Origin: Bacteroidota bacterium
GTDB lineage: Bacteria; Bacteroidota; Bacteroidia; Flavobacteriales_F; PHOS-HE28
DNA length: 49,542 bases
Direction: 5' to 3'
NCBI GenBank assembly: GCA_018266475.1
Contig: JAFEAI010000251.1
Coordinates: 1 to 49,542 of the forward strand
In this document: piece by piece, positions 1 to 8,357 of the stretch
How the letters are laid out: each line of letters opens with the position of its first letter
How positions within the stretch are numbered: position 1 is the stretch's first letter
Made by a program: the position numbers and the translations under genes
The notes under the pieces: generated by a model
The model's database searches: none
What the model was told of the DNA's origin: nothing
The model's input: the letters and a program-made list of their open reading frames with translations, nothing else

Positions 1-2
1 GC

Positions 3-320
3 TGCATCGTGCCGGGCTGCGATGGGGTGGGCATCACCGAGCAGGTCACCAACTTGGCGGGTGCGCTGAAGCTGTGGCCCAACCCCGTGCAGGATCAATT
101 GCACGTGGGCATCCACCTGCCGGAGAATCTCGCCTCCACGGGCCCGCTCACGCTTTCGATCACCACCTTGGAAGGGAAGTTGGTGCTGCGGCAGCAAGTG
201 CCCACCAGCATAGCGAACGAGGCGGAGGTGGATGTGTCGCGGTTGGCTTCGGGCACCTACGCCCTGCACCTGAGCGATGGCACGCGCTGGCTGGCGGGGA
301 GCAAGTTCGTGGTGCAATAG
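3..320 (+). CDS. C-terminal end of a T9SS cargo protein (partial)
   Basis: The reading frame is open from the left edge, so only the last 105 or so residues of a larger exported protein are visible; the first in-frame Met at 9 is unlikely to be the start. After a short linker comes a type-A T9SS sorting domain: the WPNPVQDQLHV motif, a central strand resembling TLEGKLVLRQQ, and the closing pattern LASGTYALHLSDG followed by a hydrophobic last strand. This domain normally directs export across the outer membrane and is then cleaved. The catalytic or binding part of the protein lies outside the window, so its function cannot be given. It converges on the nucleoside transporter gene with only two bases between the stop codons. 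Confidence 0.85.
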   Translation, partial: CIVPGCDGVGITEQVTNLAGALKLWPNPVQDQLHVGIHLPENLASTGPLTLSITTLEGKLVLRQQVPTSIANEAEVDVSRLASGTYALHLSDGTRWLAGSKFVVQ

Positions 321-322
321 GC

Positions 323-1585
323 CTACATCAAAATCCCCGCGATCGTCGCGCTCATGTAGCTGGCCAACGTCCCGCAGAGCAGCGCCTTCAAGCCTAAGCG
401 CGCCAGGTCGCCGCGCCGTTCCGGGGCCAGCTCGCCGATGCCGCCGATCTGCATGCCCACGCTGCTGAAGTTGGCGAAGCCGCAGATGGCGATGGAGACG
501 ATCAGCAGGCCTTTTTCCGTCACCACCGGGGTGGTGTGCGAGGTGAGGTTCATGAAGGCGACGAACTCGTTGATGGTGAGCTTTTGGCCCAGCAGGGTGG
601 CCACGTTGGCCACATCGGCGGCGGGCACGCCCATGGCCCAGGCCATGGGATAGAAAAGTTTTCCGAAGATCCAGTCCAGCGAGAGGTTGAGGTCGGCGCT
701 GAAGAGGTGGCCGATCTTCACTAAGCCGTAGTCCACCAAGGCGATCAGGGCGATGAAGCCGATGAGCATGGCGATCACGTTCATGGCGATGCGGAAGCCG
801 TCGCCGGCGCCGTGGCTGATGGCATCCACGGTGTTGATGTACGGGCTCTTTACTTCCAGCTTCACCTTGCCCATGGTCTGGCTCTCCTCGGTTTCCGGCC
901 ATACGATCTTGCTGATCACCAGCGCGCCGGGGGCGGCCATCAGGCTGGCGGCGATCAGCTTCGGGGCCAGGTCCATGCCGGCCTGTGCGCCCATGGCCAC
1001 GTACACCACCAGGATGCTGCCGGCGATGCAGGCCAGGCTACCGCTCATGCTGGCCAGCAGCTCGCTGCGCGTCATGCCTGCCAGGTAGGGGCGGATCATC
1101 ACCTGCGCCTCCACCTGCCCCACGAACGCGCTGGCGGCGTTGCTCAAGGCTTCGGCACCGCTCACGCGCATCACCCAGTTCATGGCCTTTGCGATCACCG
1201 ACACGATGTGCTGCATGATGCCCACGTGGTAGAGGATGGCCACGATGATGCACACCAGAATGATGGTGGCCGTGATGTTGAAGGCGAACACGAAGCCGCC
1301 CTGCGTGTAGTTGGCAAGGGTGCCATCGGGCTGCACGCTGGCGATGCCGCCGTACACGAAGGCCGCGCCCTGCCGTGCAAAGTGCTCGATCTTCTGCATC
1401 CCGTGGCCCATGCCCTGGAAGAACCGCGTAACGGGGGGTATTTTCAGCACCAGCACGGCGATCAGCAGCTGCAGGCCCAGCCCGCTGAGCACGGTGCGGT
1501 AGTTGATCCGTTTGCGGTTGTTGCTGGCCAGAAAGGCGATGCCCAGAATGGCGATGATGCCGAAAAGACCTTGAAATCGTTCCAT
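323..1585 (-). CDS. nupC: Concentrative nucleoside transporter, NupC/CNT family
   Basis: A 420-residue polytopic inner-membrane protein of usual CNT length. The N-terminal gate-like helices are followed by a core with the CNT pattern FVGQVEAQVMIRPYL around residues 155-170, and the later segments ISHGAGDGFRIAMNV and TINEFVAFMNL that in this family line the nucleoside and cation sites. It probably imports nucleosides using a proton or sodium gradient; the ion and substrate range cannot be read here. It stands alone on the minus strand, with the nested repeat element upstream of its start. The start at 1585 fits family N-termini. Confidence 0.9.
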   Translation of the reverse strand: MERFQGLFGIIAILGIAFLASNNRKRINYRTVLSGLGLQLLIAVLVLKIPPVTRFFQGMGHGMQKIEHFARQGAAFVYGGIASVQPDGTLANYTQGGFVFAFNITATIILVCIIVAILYHVGIMQHIVSVIAKAMNWVMRVSGAEALSNAASAFVGQVEAQVMIRPYLAGMTRSELLASMSGSLACIAGSILVVYVAMGAQAGMDLAPKLIAASLMAAPGALVISKIVWPETEESQTMGKVKLEVKSPYINTVDAISHGAGDGFRIAMNVIAMLIGFIALIALVDYGLVKIGHLFSADLNLSLDWIFGKLFYPMAWAMGVPAADVANVATLLGQKLTINEFVAFMNLTSHTTPVVTEKGLLIVSIAICGFANFSSVGMQIGGIGELAPERRGDLARLGLKALLCGTLASYMSATIAGILM

Positions 1586-1671
1586 GGTGGCTTGGAAAGG
1601 CGGTCAATGTAGGCGGAATTGCCCGAAGGCGGAAGCGGCCATGAGGGCTATCGCTTCTTATCGTCTTGAAT

Positions 1672-2070
1672 TTCAACCACAGAGGCACATATTCAAGGCC
1701 AACGGGTCTAACGCGCCCTGCGGGCGCGTCATCCAATAGAATTCAAACCACGGATGGACACCGATGAACACGGATCACGGACCCACCTGCCAAGCAAACC
1801 AACCTTCCCTATCCGTGTGCATCCGTGTGCATCCGTGTGGATCCGTGGTTCAAGACAGTGTGTGAATGCGCCGCCAGGCGCATGGATAAGACCCGATAGC
1901 CCTGGGCACATGTTTCATCCAGCTTGCGGGAGAGAACACGGAGCATACGGACGGCAGCGTACTATTGGGCTGGAAGAAGGCCACGGAGGCGGCCTTCGGT
2001 CGTGAAATTGACAGTGTCTATTCCCCGTGCATAAGGAGGACCTCTGCGTCCTCCGTGCCTCTGTGGTGAA
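1672..2070. repeat. Nested inverted-repeat intergenic element
   Basis: This 526-bp gene-free stretch (1586-2111) holds a symmetric structure. The outer arms CCACAGAGGCAC (1677-1688) and GTGCCTCTGTGG (2055-2066) are perfect 12-bp inverted copies. The inner arms AACCACGGAT (1746-1755) and ATCCGTGGTT (1841-1850) are also perfect and continue into degenerate 10-bp tandem units. Hairpins lie outside the inner arms: 1711-1729 (8-bp stem, loop TGC), 1866-1883 (7-bp stem, loop GCCA) and 2035-2054 (7-bp stem, 6-nt loop). The short open frames here (1754-2005 plus, 1729-1911 minus) translate repeat units and look spurious. No transposase is present. Motifs of this flavour recur between genes of many high-GC bacteria, but I know of no assigned function. 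Confidence 0.75.
1811..1850 (+). repeat. 10-bp tandem repeat ATCCGTGTGC, four units
   Basis: Four adjacent 10-base units, the first two identical (ATCCGTGTGC), then ATCCGTGTGG and ATCCGTGGTT. They form the right inner arm of the larger element. A two-and-a-half-unit version recurs at 27990-28016, next to the same downstream hairpin. Confidence 0.85.
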
Positions 2071-2111
2071 GGATTAAGAGGTGATGGCCCTGAAGCGGTC
2101 ATGCGAAGCCG

Positions 2112-3233
2112 TCAGGTGTGCGGTATTTCCCCCGCTTCGCCCAACGGTTCGTGGTGGGGGTGTGCCAGGGGTGCGATGACGTTCTGCTTCACCCAGCGCG
2201 GCAGCAGGATGGCGCCGATGAGGATGTACGGGTAGTAGCTCAGCAAGCGCCAGAGCAGGGCGATGGCGGGTGCCAATCCGGGGGCCACGTACATGCCGAG
2301 GAAGTCGTTGAAGATGAATTCCGCCAGTCCGCTGCCCCCTGGGGTGGGGCTCAGCAGTACGATGATGCCCATCACCACCTGCTTGGCGTACACCACCAGG
2401 TCGCTGAAGGCAATGCCGTGCGGAAAGGCGTGCAGGATGCAGTTGACGATGCTGTAGCGGGCGGTCCAGCTGGCGAAGGTGGTGGCCAATGCGGGCCACC
2501 AGTAGCTCCATCCTTGGTGGCGCAGGCCGCCCGCCGCAGTGATCAGCTGGTCGCCCGTGGTCACCGCCGACCGGCGCCAGCGGCGCAGCAGGGGGGCGCT
2601 GAAGATGCCCACCAGGGCACGCTTCACGAACACGGGGTTCACGAACAGGGCGTAGGCCACGAAGAGCTTGTAGGCCAGGATGATGAAATAGACGGTCCAG
2701 AACGCCAGGAAGAGGCTTTTGCCCAAGAAGGTGCCGGAGAGCTCGGCGCCTTCAAAGAGCGCTTCGCGGCCCACCAGGAAGTACACCAGGGGGGCCATCA
2801 CGGCCAGGAAGATGCCGTCCAGGAAGGAGGTGAAGGTGATCACGGTGATGCTGGTGCCGGTATCCACGCCTTCGCGGCTGAGGAACCAGATGGCGAAGAA
2901 GAATCCGCCGCCGATCATGCCGGGTGCCAGGGCGCTGGCGAACTCCCAGAGCATGATGACCACGAATGCCCGCCACCAGGTGAGCTTGCGGCCGGTGAGG
3001 TGGCGGATGCGGGCCATGTACATCCAGTCGCGCATCACCAAGCTGCCCAATGCAAGCAGCATCCAGAAGGAGGTGCCCCGGGTCCAGGAGATCGATTGCA
3101 GCGCGCCCAGGTCGGCGGTGCGCCAGATCAGCAGCGCGGTGATGCCCAGGCCGATGGCCACGGGCGCCAGCATCTTGGGGAGGCTGAAGTTTTTCAGCAG
3201 CGCGGCCTCGTCCCTCACCATGGCGCGGAGCAA
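2112..3233 (-). CDS. UPF0104 / lysylphosphatidylglycerol synthase TM-domain family membrane protein
   Basis: A 373-residue protein with about eight hydrophobic segments and the signature SPTPGGSGLAEF near residue 300, typical of the flippase-like membrane domain shared by MprF N-termini and the AglD/UPF0104 family. It lacks the aminoacyl-transferase domain of true MprF, so the name of the family overstates what it can do; a role in lipid or lipid-linked sugar translocation is the usual guess. The start is at 3233 or Met5 at 3221. The next gene on the same strand, the bifunctional nuclease, ends 63 bp upstream (3297) and may be cotranscribed. The C-terminus is His/Pro-rich and soluble. Confidence 0.8.
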   Translation of the reverse strand: MLRAMVRDEAALLKNFSLPKMLAPVAIGLGITALLIWRTADLGALQSISWTRGTSFWMLLALGSLVMRDWMYMARIRHLTGRKLTWWRAFVVIMLWEFASALAPGMIGGGFFFAIWFLSREGVDTGTSITVITFTSFLDGIFLAVMAPLVYFLVGREALFEGAELSGTFLGKSLFLAFWTVYFIILAYKLFVAYALFVNPVFVKRALVGIFSAPLLRRWRRSAVTTGDQLITAAGGLRHQGWSYWWPALATTFASWTARYSIVNCILHAFPHGIAFSDLVVYAKQVVMGIIVLLSPTPGGSGLAEFIFNDFLGMYVAPGLAPAIALLWRLLSYYPYILIGAILLPRWVKQNVIAPLAHPHHEPLGEAGEIPHT

Positions 3234-3296
3234 TTGCCGAAAGTGAAGTCCCGGGGGTGCATCATGTTCAGCACATGTTGGGGCGGTGCGCGGGGG

Positions 3297-3890
3297 TCAG
3301 TTCGTGCCTTCGCGCCGCTTTAGCTCGTCGCGCAGCTTGCTGGCGCCCTCGTAGTCCTCGTTTTCCAGCGCCTCCTTCAGCAGTTGCCGCAGCTCATCGG
3401 CGCTGGCCGTGTGCAGGTCCTTCTTGCGGGATGGTTCTTCCTGCGGTGCGTTGCCAGCCTCGGCGGCCTCGCTTTCGCCCTCCTCCATCTTCAGGCCGGC
3501 TGCGGCAAGGATGAACTCGAACGTGCGGATGGGGCATGCGAAACGAAGGGCCAGGGCGATGGCATCGCTGCTGCGCGCATCCACCTCCACCTCGCGCCCG
3601 CCCTGCTCCAGCACCAGCTTTGCGTGGAAAATGCCTTCCACCAGGTCGTTGATCACCACCTCTTTCAAGTTGATGCTGAACTGGTCGCAGAAGCTCTTGA
3701 ACAGGTCGTGCGTCAAGGGCCGCGCGGGGCGGATGTTCTCCACCTGGATGGCGATGGCCTGGGCCTCCACCCCGCCGATGATGATGGGGAGCCTCCGGTC
3801 GCCCTGCGTTTCCGCAAGGATGAGGGCATAGGCCCCGGCGTGCGTGTGGCTGTAAGTGATGCGCAGGAACTTCAGGTCTACTTTCTCCAT
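3297..3890 (-). CDS. Bifunctional nuclease (DUF151) with C-terminal UVR motif
   Basis: A 197-residue protein with the BFN/DUF151 fold in residues 1-130 (RLPIIIGGVEAQAIAIQVE, then RSSDAIALALRF) and, after an acidic linker, a UvrB/UvrC-type helical motif (LENEDYEGASKLRDELKR) at about residues 165-190. The pairing of the two domains is standard in Bacteroidota; the BFN domain has been described as a nuclease acting on RNA and DNA, and the UVR motif is a protein-interaction helix. I chose Met at 3890, not the longer frame to 3980, because the family begins at MEKVDLKFLRI and an AAGGA-like ribosome site lies just upstream. Confidence 0.87.
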   Translation of the reverse strand: MEKVDLKFLRITYSHTHAGAYALILAETQGDRRLPIIIGGVEAQAIAIQVENIRPARPLTHDLFKSFCDQFSINLKEVVINDLVEGIFHAKLVLEQGGREVEVDARSSDAIALALRFACPIRTFEFILAAAGLKMEEGESEAAEAGNAPQEEPSRKKDLHTASADELRQLLKEALENEDYEGASKLRDELKRREGTN

Positions 3891-4085
3891 CGTCTTCCTT
3901 GGCGGGGCGGTGAAGTTAAGGGGAAGGCGTGTGTGCCATCCCGCTGCCCTGCAAAATGCGGACGGGTGCATGGTGCGCATGGCCCGCTGGATGCGCTTCC
4001 GGGGGCTGCGGTGCGATCAACCTTTGGTGCGCTTGCGGCGTTGAAGGCCGCATTCCTGTTGTTGAAAATGGCACACCTTTCCTCC

Positions 4086-6470
4086 ATGAAACGAGTTTCA
4101 CTCCTTTGCATTTCGCTGTTCGGCCAGGCTGTTCTGCTTCTGGCGCAAGGCACATGGCTTCCCTTGGGCCCTGCTGACGGCCAGTGGCCCCTGCCGGGGT
4201 ATTCCGCCTTCCAGGACATGGCGCTTGATGCGCAAGGCAACCCCGTGATCGCCTTCCAGGACGGAGCCAACGGGCAAAAGGCCACGGTGATGCGCTGGGA
4301 CGGAAGCTCCTGGTCCACCGTGGGCGCACCGGGCATTTCCGCAGGGCCCGCCGCCTACCTGCGCATTGCGCTTGATGGTGCCGGCGATCCGGTGGTGGCG
4401 TACCAGGACGGCGCGTACGGGCAAAAGGCCACGGTGCTGCGCTGGAACGGCACTGCATGGAACGTGGTGGGGTCACCGGGATTTTCGGCCGCTGTGGCCG
4501 AAGCCCTGAGCTTGGCCCTTGATGGCAACGGAAACCCGTTGGTAGCGTACCGCGACAATGGCAGCGGCGGCAAGCTCACCGTGATGCGCTGGGGCGGCTC
4601 CGCCTGGGCGGCGGTGGGTGCGTCCGGGATCTCCACCGGCGCTGTGGACAATGTGAGCATGGCCTTGGCGGCCAATGGCGATCTGGTGGTGGCCTACCGG
4701 GACGGCCAGAACGGCGGCAAGGCCACGGTGATGCGCTGGAACGGCAGTGCCTGGGGCACCGTGGGCGCACCGGGCTTTTCCGCCGGTGGCGCGGTGGCCG
4801 TCAGCCTTGCGTTGGATGCATCGGGCAATCCGCTCGTGGCCTACCAGGATTGGGGCAATGGATCGAAGACCACCGTGATGCGCTGGAGCGGAACGGCGTG
4901 GAACGCCCTCGGCGGTGCAGGCATTTCTTCCGGTGGCGCCGATTACCAACGCATAGTTGCGGATGTCGCCGGCAATCCCGTGGTGGTGTTCCAGGATTAT
5001 TCCGTTTCCCACGGCACCACGGTGATGCGCTGGAACGGCAGCACCTGGGGCACGGTGGGCAATGCGGGCTTGTCCGGCGGGCTTGCCCAGTACCAATGCG
5101 TTGCGCTGGATGCGGCCGGAATGCCCGTGGTGGCCTATGCGGACGGAAACAACGGCTACGGCACCACGGTGATGCGCTGGAACGGCAATGCCTGGGTCCC
5201 GGTGGGCACGCGCGGCATTTCGGCCGGCGGGGCCGCCTTCCAGGGCCTTGCGCTGGATGCCGCAGGCTACCCCGCCGTGGCGTTCCGGGATGGATCGGCG
5301 GACAACAAGGCCACGGTGATGCGCTGGAACGGAAGCGCATGGAGCCTGGTGGGCGCGCCCGGGTTTTCCGACGGCCCTGCATTTTACTTGGGCATTGCCG
5401 TGGATGGCGGCGGAAATCCCGTGGTGGCCTACACCGATGGCGGCAACGCCAACAAGGTGGCCGTGAAGCGGTGGAACGGCACTGCCTGGGCCGCCGTGGG
5501 CCCACCGGTCATTTCCGAGGGTGAATCCGGGTATGTCAGCCTCGTGCTCGATCAGGATGGTGCTCCCTTAGTGGCGTTCCGTGATGATGCCAACGGGCAG
5601 AAGACCACGGTGATGCGCTGGGACGGTTCCACGTGGGCCGCCATGGGCGGCACGGGCATTTCCACCGGAAGCGCGGACTACCAAAGCCTTGCCATGGGCT
5701 CAGACGGCCTGCCCGTGGTGGCGTTTTCCGATTGGGCCAATTTCCATAAGACCACGGTGATGCGCTGGAACGGCACTGCGTGGGGCACCATCGGCACGGC
5801 CGGCATTTCCGAAGGAGCCGCCGATTACCAAAGCCTTGCTTTAGGCACGGGCAACCAACCCGTGGTGGCGTACCGGGACAATGCGAACGGCCAAAAGACG
5901 ACGGTGCTCCGCTGGGACGGCACGGCGTGGACTGCGTTGGGCGGAGCAGGCATGTCCCCCGGAAAGGCGCATTACCAAAGCATTGCGGTGGACCCCGCCG
6001 GAAATCCGGTGGTGGCCTTTGCCGATTGGGCCAGCGGCAAGCGGACCACGGCCATGCGCTGGGACGGGTCCGCTTGGGCCACGCTTGGCACGGCCGGTTT
6101 TACGGCGCCCCTCAGCAGCGGGTCCAACCGGTGGATGCAGGTGAACGGGCAGGGCCAGCCGATAGTGGCCCCGTGCAGCGGATTCCTGTACGCGAAGCGG
6201 TACGATCAGCTGGCCACTTCCGTGGCGGAAGTGCCGCAAGGGCCATCCCTGCAGGTTCTCCCCAACCCTGTGCGCGATGCGTTCACGGTGGAGGGTGTTC
6301 CGGCTGGCGCGGTGGTCACGCTTTGCGATGCCGCAGGGCGGTCCGTTCGCACGTGGGGGTCCACACTGGCGGGGGTACCGTACGGCACCGCCGGTCTTGC
6401 GCCGGGCCTGTACCTGCTGCGCGTGCAGGGGCAGGAGCGCGCCGTGCGGCTGGTCATCGAACGGCCTTAG
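4086..6470 (+). CDS. Secreted T9SS cargo with 13 propeller-like 49-residue repeats
   Basis: A 794-residue exported protein. It opens with a signal peptide (MKRVSLLCISLFGQAVLLLAQ), has one partial and thirteen full 49-residue repeats, and ends with a T9SS type-A sorting domain (LPNPVRDAFTV, then LAPGLYLLRVQG). Each repeat carries the pattern TTVMRWNGTAW..VG..GIS and LALD..GNPVVAY.D, which suggests beta-propeller blades, though I do not recognise a named family. No catalytic residues stand out; adhesion or binding is a guess. The start at 4086 is chosen by the signal peptide; an in-frame Met at 4068 is possible. The long upstream in-frame extension overlaps the nuclease gene and is discarded. 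The gene is transcribed away from the nuclease. Confidence 0.85.
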   Translation: MKRVSLLCISLFGQAVLLLAQGTWLPLGPADGQWPLPGYSAFQDMALDAQGNPVIAFQDGANGQKATVMRWDGSSWSTVGAPGISAGPAAYLRIALDGAGDPVVAYQDGAYGQKATVLRWNGTAWNVVGSPGFSAAVAEALSLALDGNGNPLVAYRDNGSGGKLTVMRWGGSAWAAVGASGISTGAVDNVSMALAANGDLVVAYRDGQNGGKATVMRWNGSAWGTVGAPGFSAGGAVAVSLALDASGNPLVAYQDWGNGSKTTVMRWSGTAWNALGGAGISSGGADYQRIVADVAGNPVVVFQDYSVSHGTTVMRWNGSTWGTVGNAGLSGGLAQYQCVALDAAGMPVVAYADGNNGYGTTVMRWNGNAWVPVGTRGISAGGAAFQGLALDAAGYPAVAFRDGSADNKATVMRWNGSAWSLVGAPGFSDGPAFYLGIAVDGGGNPVVAYTDGGNANKVAVKRWNGTAWAAVGPPVISEGESGYVSLVLDQDGAPLVAFRDDANGQKTTVMRWDGSTWAAMGGTGISTGSADYQSLAMGSDGLPVVAFSDWANFHKTTVMRWNGTAWGTIGTAGISEGAADYQSLALGTGNQPVVAYRDNANGQKTTVLRWDGTAWTALGGAGMSPGKAHYQSIAVDPAGNPVVAFADWASGKRTTAMRWDGSAWATLGTAGFTAPLSSGSNRWMQVNGQGQPIVAPCSGFLYAKRYDQLATSVAEVPQGPSLQVLPNPVRDAFTVEGVPAGAVVTLCDAAGRSVRTWGSTLAGVPYGTAGLAPGLYLLRVQGQERAVRLVIERP
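4281..6191 (+). repeat. Thirteen 147-bp coding tandem repeats
   Basis: The segment encoding TTVMRWNG recurs every 147 bp exactly, from 4281 to the thirteenth unit at 6045, with no indel between units. Short blocks such as ACGGTGATGCGCTGGAACGG are identical or nearly so in most units, while the blade interiors have diverged; the thirteenth unit is degenerate. Confidence 0.9.
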
Positions 6471-6488
6471 GCAGGCCGTCCTTCAGGT

Positions 6489-7436
6489 TCAGCGCTCCGC
6501 GTTCAGCTTCTTGGCGGCCTCGATCAGCTTGGGCAGCACTTGCTGGGCATCGCCCACAATGCCGTAGTCCGCAGCCTTGAAGAAAGGGGCCTCGGGATCA
6601 TTGTTGACCACGGCGATCACTTTGCTGCCGTTCACCCCGGCCAGGTGCTGGATGGCGCCGCTGATGCCGATGGCGATGTACAGGTTGGGCCGGATGGCCA
6701 CGCCCGTCTGCCCCACGTGCTCGTGGTGCGGCCGCCAGTGCATGTCCGCCACCGGGCGGCTGCAGGCCGTGGCGGCGTGCAGTTCCCTGGCCAGTTCCTC
6801 CAGCGGGCCCCAGTTCTCGGGGCCTTTCATGCCGCGGCCGCCGCTCACCACGATCTCCGCCTCCGGCAGGGGGATGCCCTCGCCGGCGTGGCGCTTTTCC
6901 TTTACGGTCACCTTGGCGGCACCCGTGTCGCCGCCGTACTCCTCCACGGAGGCGCTGCCTTGCACGGCTTCCGCGGGAATGCTGTTGGGCAGCAGGCTCA
7001 CCACCTTCACCGGCGTTTTCAGCTCCACCCAGGCCTGGGCCTTTCCGCTGAACACGTTCCGCTTGATCAGGCCCTGCTCATTGGGCAGGGTGATGGCACC
7101 GGCCACCTCCCCGGCCTTCAGGCGTGCGGCCACGCGCGGGGCCACTGCCTTGCCCGTGTCGTCATGGCTGAAGATGATCCACTTTGCGTTTTCCTTTCCG
7201 GCCACGTCCGCCACAAGGCGGGTCAGCTGCTGGCTGTCGGCATCGCCCACGGCGCGGGCCACCACCACCTTGTTGGCGTCCAGGGCGGCAAGCCGGTCCT
7301 GCGGCGCGTCGCCGAAGGTCACCAGCGTAAGGGTTGCGCCTGCCTGGGCGGCCAGCTTGCGGCCATAGGTAAGGGTTTCCAAGGTGTTCTTGGGCACCTT
7401 GGCGCCGCGGGTGTCTGCAAATACGATCACGCTCAT
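6489..7436 (-). CDS. etfA: Electron transfer flavoprotein subunit alpha
   Basis: A 315-residue subunit of the heterodimeric flavoprotein that carries electrons from acyl-CoA dehydrogenases to the quinone pool. The C-terminal FAD domain is clear: GRGMKGPENW near residue 195, RPVADMHW near 227, GQTGVAIRPNLYIAIGISG near 243-261, then KVIAVVNNDPEAPFF. Length is normal. It lies 49 bp downstream of etfB on the same strand, the usual etfBA order, so the two are surely cotranscribed. The stop is 18 bp from the stop of the convergent repeat protein. Confidence 0.96.
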   Translation of the reverse strand: MSVIVFADTRGAKVPKNTLETLTYGRKLAAQAGATLTLVTFGDAPQDRLAALDANKVVVARAVGDADSQQLTRLVADVAGKENAKWIIFSHDDTGKAVAPRVAARLKAGEVAGAITLPNEQGLIKRNVFSGKAQAWVELKTPVKVVSLLPNSIPAEAVQGSASVEEYGGDTGAAKVTVKEKRHAGEGIPLPEAEIVVSGGRGMKGPENWGPLEELARELHAATACSRPVADMHWRPHHEHVGQTGVAIRPNLYIAIGISGAIQHLAGVNGSKVIAVVNNDPEAPFFKAADYGIVGDAQQVLPKLIEAAKKLNAER

Positions 7437-7485
7437 TGGGTTGTGTTATCAGTGCCGATCCATTGGATCGGCGTTACAGTTGAGA

Positions 7486-8226
7486 TCAGATCACCTTGGC
7501 TTCCGTGTGCAACAGCTCGATCAGCTTGCCGGCCTCTTCCGCCGGGATCATTTTCACCGCCTGCTTGGGCGGGGGCAATTCAAATTTCACCGTGGCGCTA
7601 AGCGCTTCGGAGGCCACGGCAGGCACCACCTGCAGCGGCTTGGTGCGGGCCGCCATGATGCCGCGCATGTTGGGGATGCGCTGCTCGGCCATGCCCTTGG
7701 CACAGCTGGCCACCAGGGGCAGTGGGCACTCCACCACTTCCACGTCGCCGCGCACGTCGCGTTCCGCCGTGGCCTTGCCTGCGGCCACGTCCAGCTTGGT
7801 GGCCAAGGAGATGAAGGGAAGGTCCAGCAGCTCGGCCACCATGGGCGCCACCTGGCTTCCGTTGTGGTCGATGGTCTCCTTGCCGGCCAGCACCAGGTCG
7901 AAGCCTTTGTCCTTGGCGTATGCCGCCACCTGCACGGCCACGTCGTGCCCGTCCTTGGGCTCGGCATCCACGCGCACGGCATCGTCCGCGCCAATGGCCA
8001 GGGCCTTGCGGATGGTGGGCTCCGTGGCCGCGCCGCCCACGGTGATGGTGGTAACGGTGCCGCCTTGGGCTTCCTTCAGCTCCAGGCCTCGCACCAGCGC
8101 ATACCATTCATCATAGGGGTTCACGATGAACTGGATGCCGTTGGTATCGTAGGCGGTATTGTCCGCAGTGAAGGCAATGCGCGCCGTGGTGTCCGGTACG
8201 TGGGAGATGAGCACAAGGATCTTCAT
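7486..8226 (-). CDS. etfB: Electron transfer flavoprotein subunit beta
   Basis: A 246-residue AMP-binding subunit, partner of EtfA in fatty-acid beta-oxidation electron flow. Seen: MKILVLISHVPDTTARI at the N-terminus, VNPYDEWYALVRGLELKE near residue 37, and the ETF-beta signature region around VAAGKATAERDVRGDVEVV near 145. Met at 8226 is chosen by family alignment over the longer in-frame extension to 8469. A TAnnTTTG-type promoter on the minus strand at 8251-8283 sits directly upstream. Confidence 0.96.
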   Translation of the reverse strand: MKILVLISHVPDTTARIAFTADNTAYDTNGIQFIVNPYDEWYALVRGLELKEAQGGTVTTITVGGAATEPTIRKALAIGADDAVRVDAEPKDGHDVAVQVAAYAKDKGFDLVLAGKETIDHNGSQVAPMVAELLDLPFISLATKLDVAAGKATAERDVRGDVEVVECPLPLVASCAKGMAEQRIPNMRGIMAARTKPLQVVPAVASEALSATVKFELPPPKQAVKMIPAEEAGKLIELLHTEAKVI

Positions 8227-8250
8227 GGATGATGCACGGAATTGGGGCCG

Positions 8251-8283
8251 CAAACTTAACCACTGCCGCCGGGATGGTCCATA
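8251..8283 (-). promoter_or_regulatory. Bacteroidota-type promoter of etfBA
   Basis: Read on the minus strand, TAAGTTTG (8258-8251) matches the -7 consensus TAnnTTTG exactly. TATG (8283-8280) matches three of four bases of the -33 TTTG, 21 bp away. The start would fall near 8244, giving a leader of roughly 18 nt before etfB. Confidence 0.6.
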
Positions 8284-8357
8284 ATGTGCGCAGGGCAGGG
8301 TGGGGCCAACCCTGCGGGCCGCTTTTCCGTAACAAGGTGCGATCAACCTGCAAGACC

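Noticed and set aside
1729-2005. Short open frames in the nested repeat element, including a 60-residue minus-strand frame with RIHTDAHG
   Set aside because: They are translations of the 10-bp repeat units and hairpins; such frames are a common false call for this repeat type.
4281-6191. Tandem repeats considered as a CRISPR array
   Set aside because: The period is 147 bp, units are coding and in frame, and there are no constant repeats with unique spacers.
8288-8314. Hairpin CGCAGGG/CCCTGCG upstream of the lipoprotein gene as a riboswitch or terminator
   Set aside because: A single 7-bp stem with a long loop and no T tract; no conserved aptamer pattern could be recognised.
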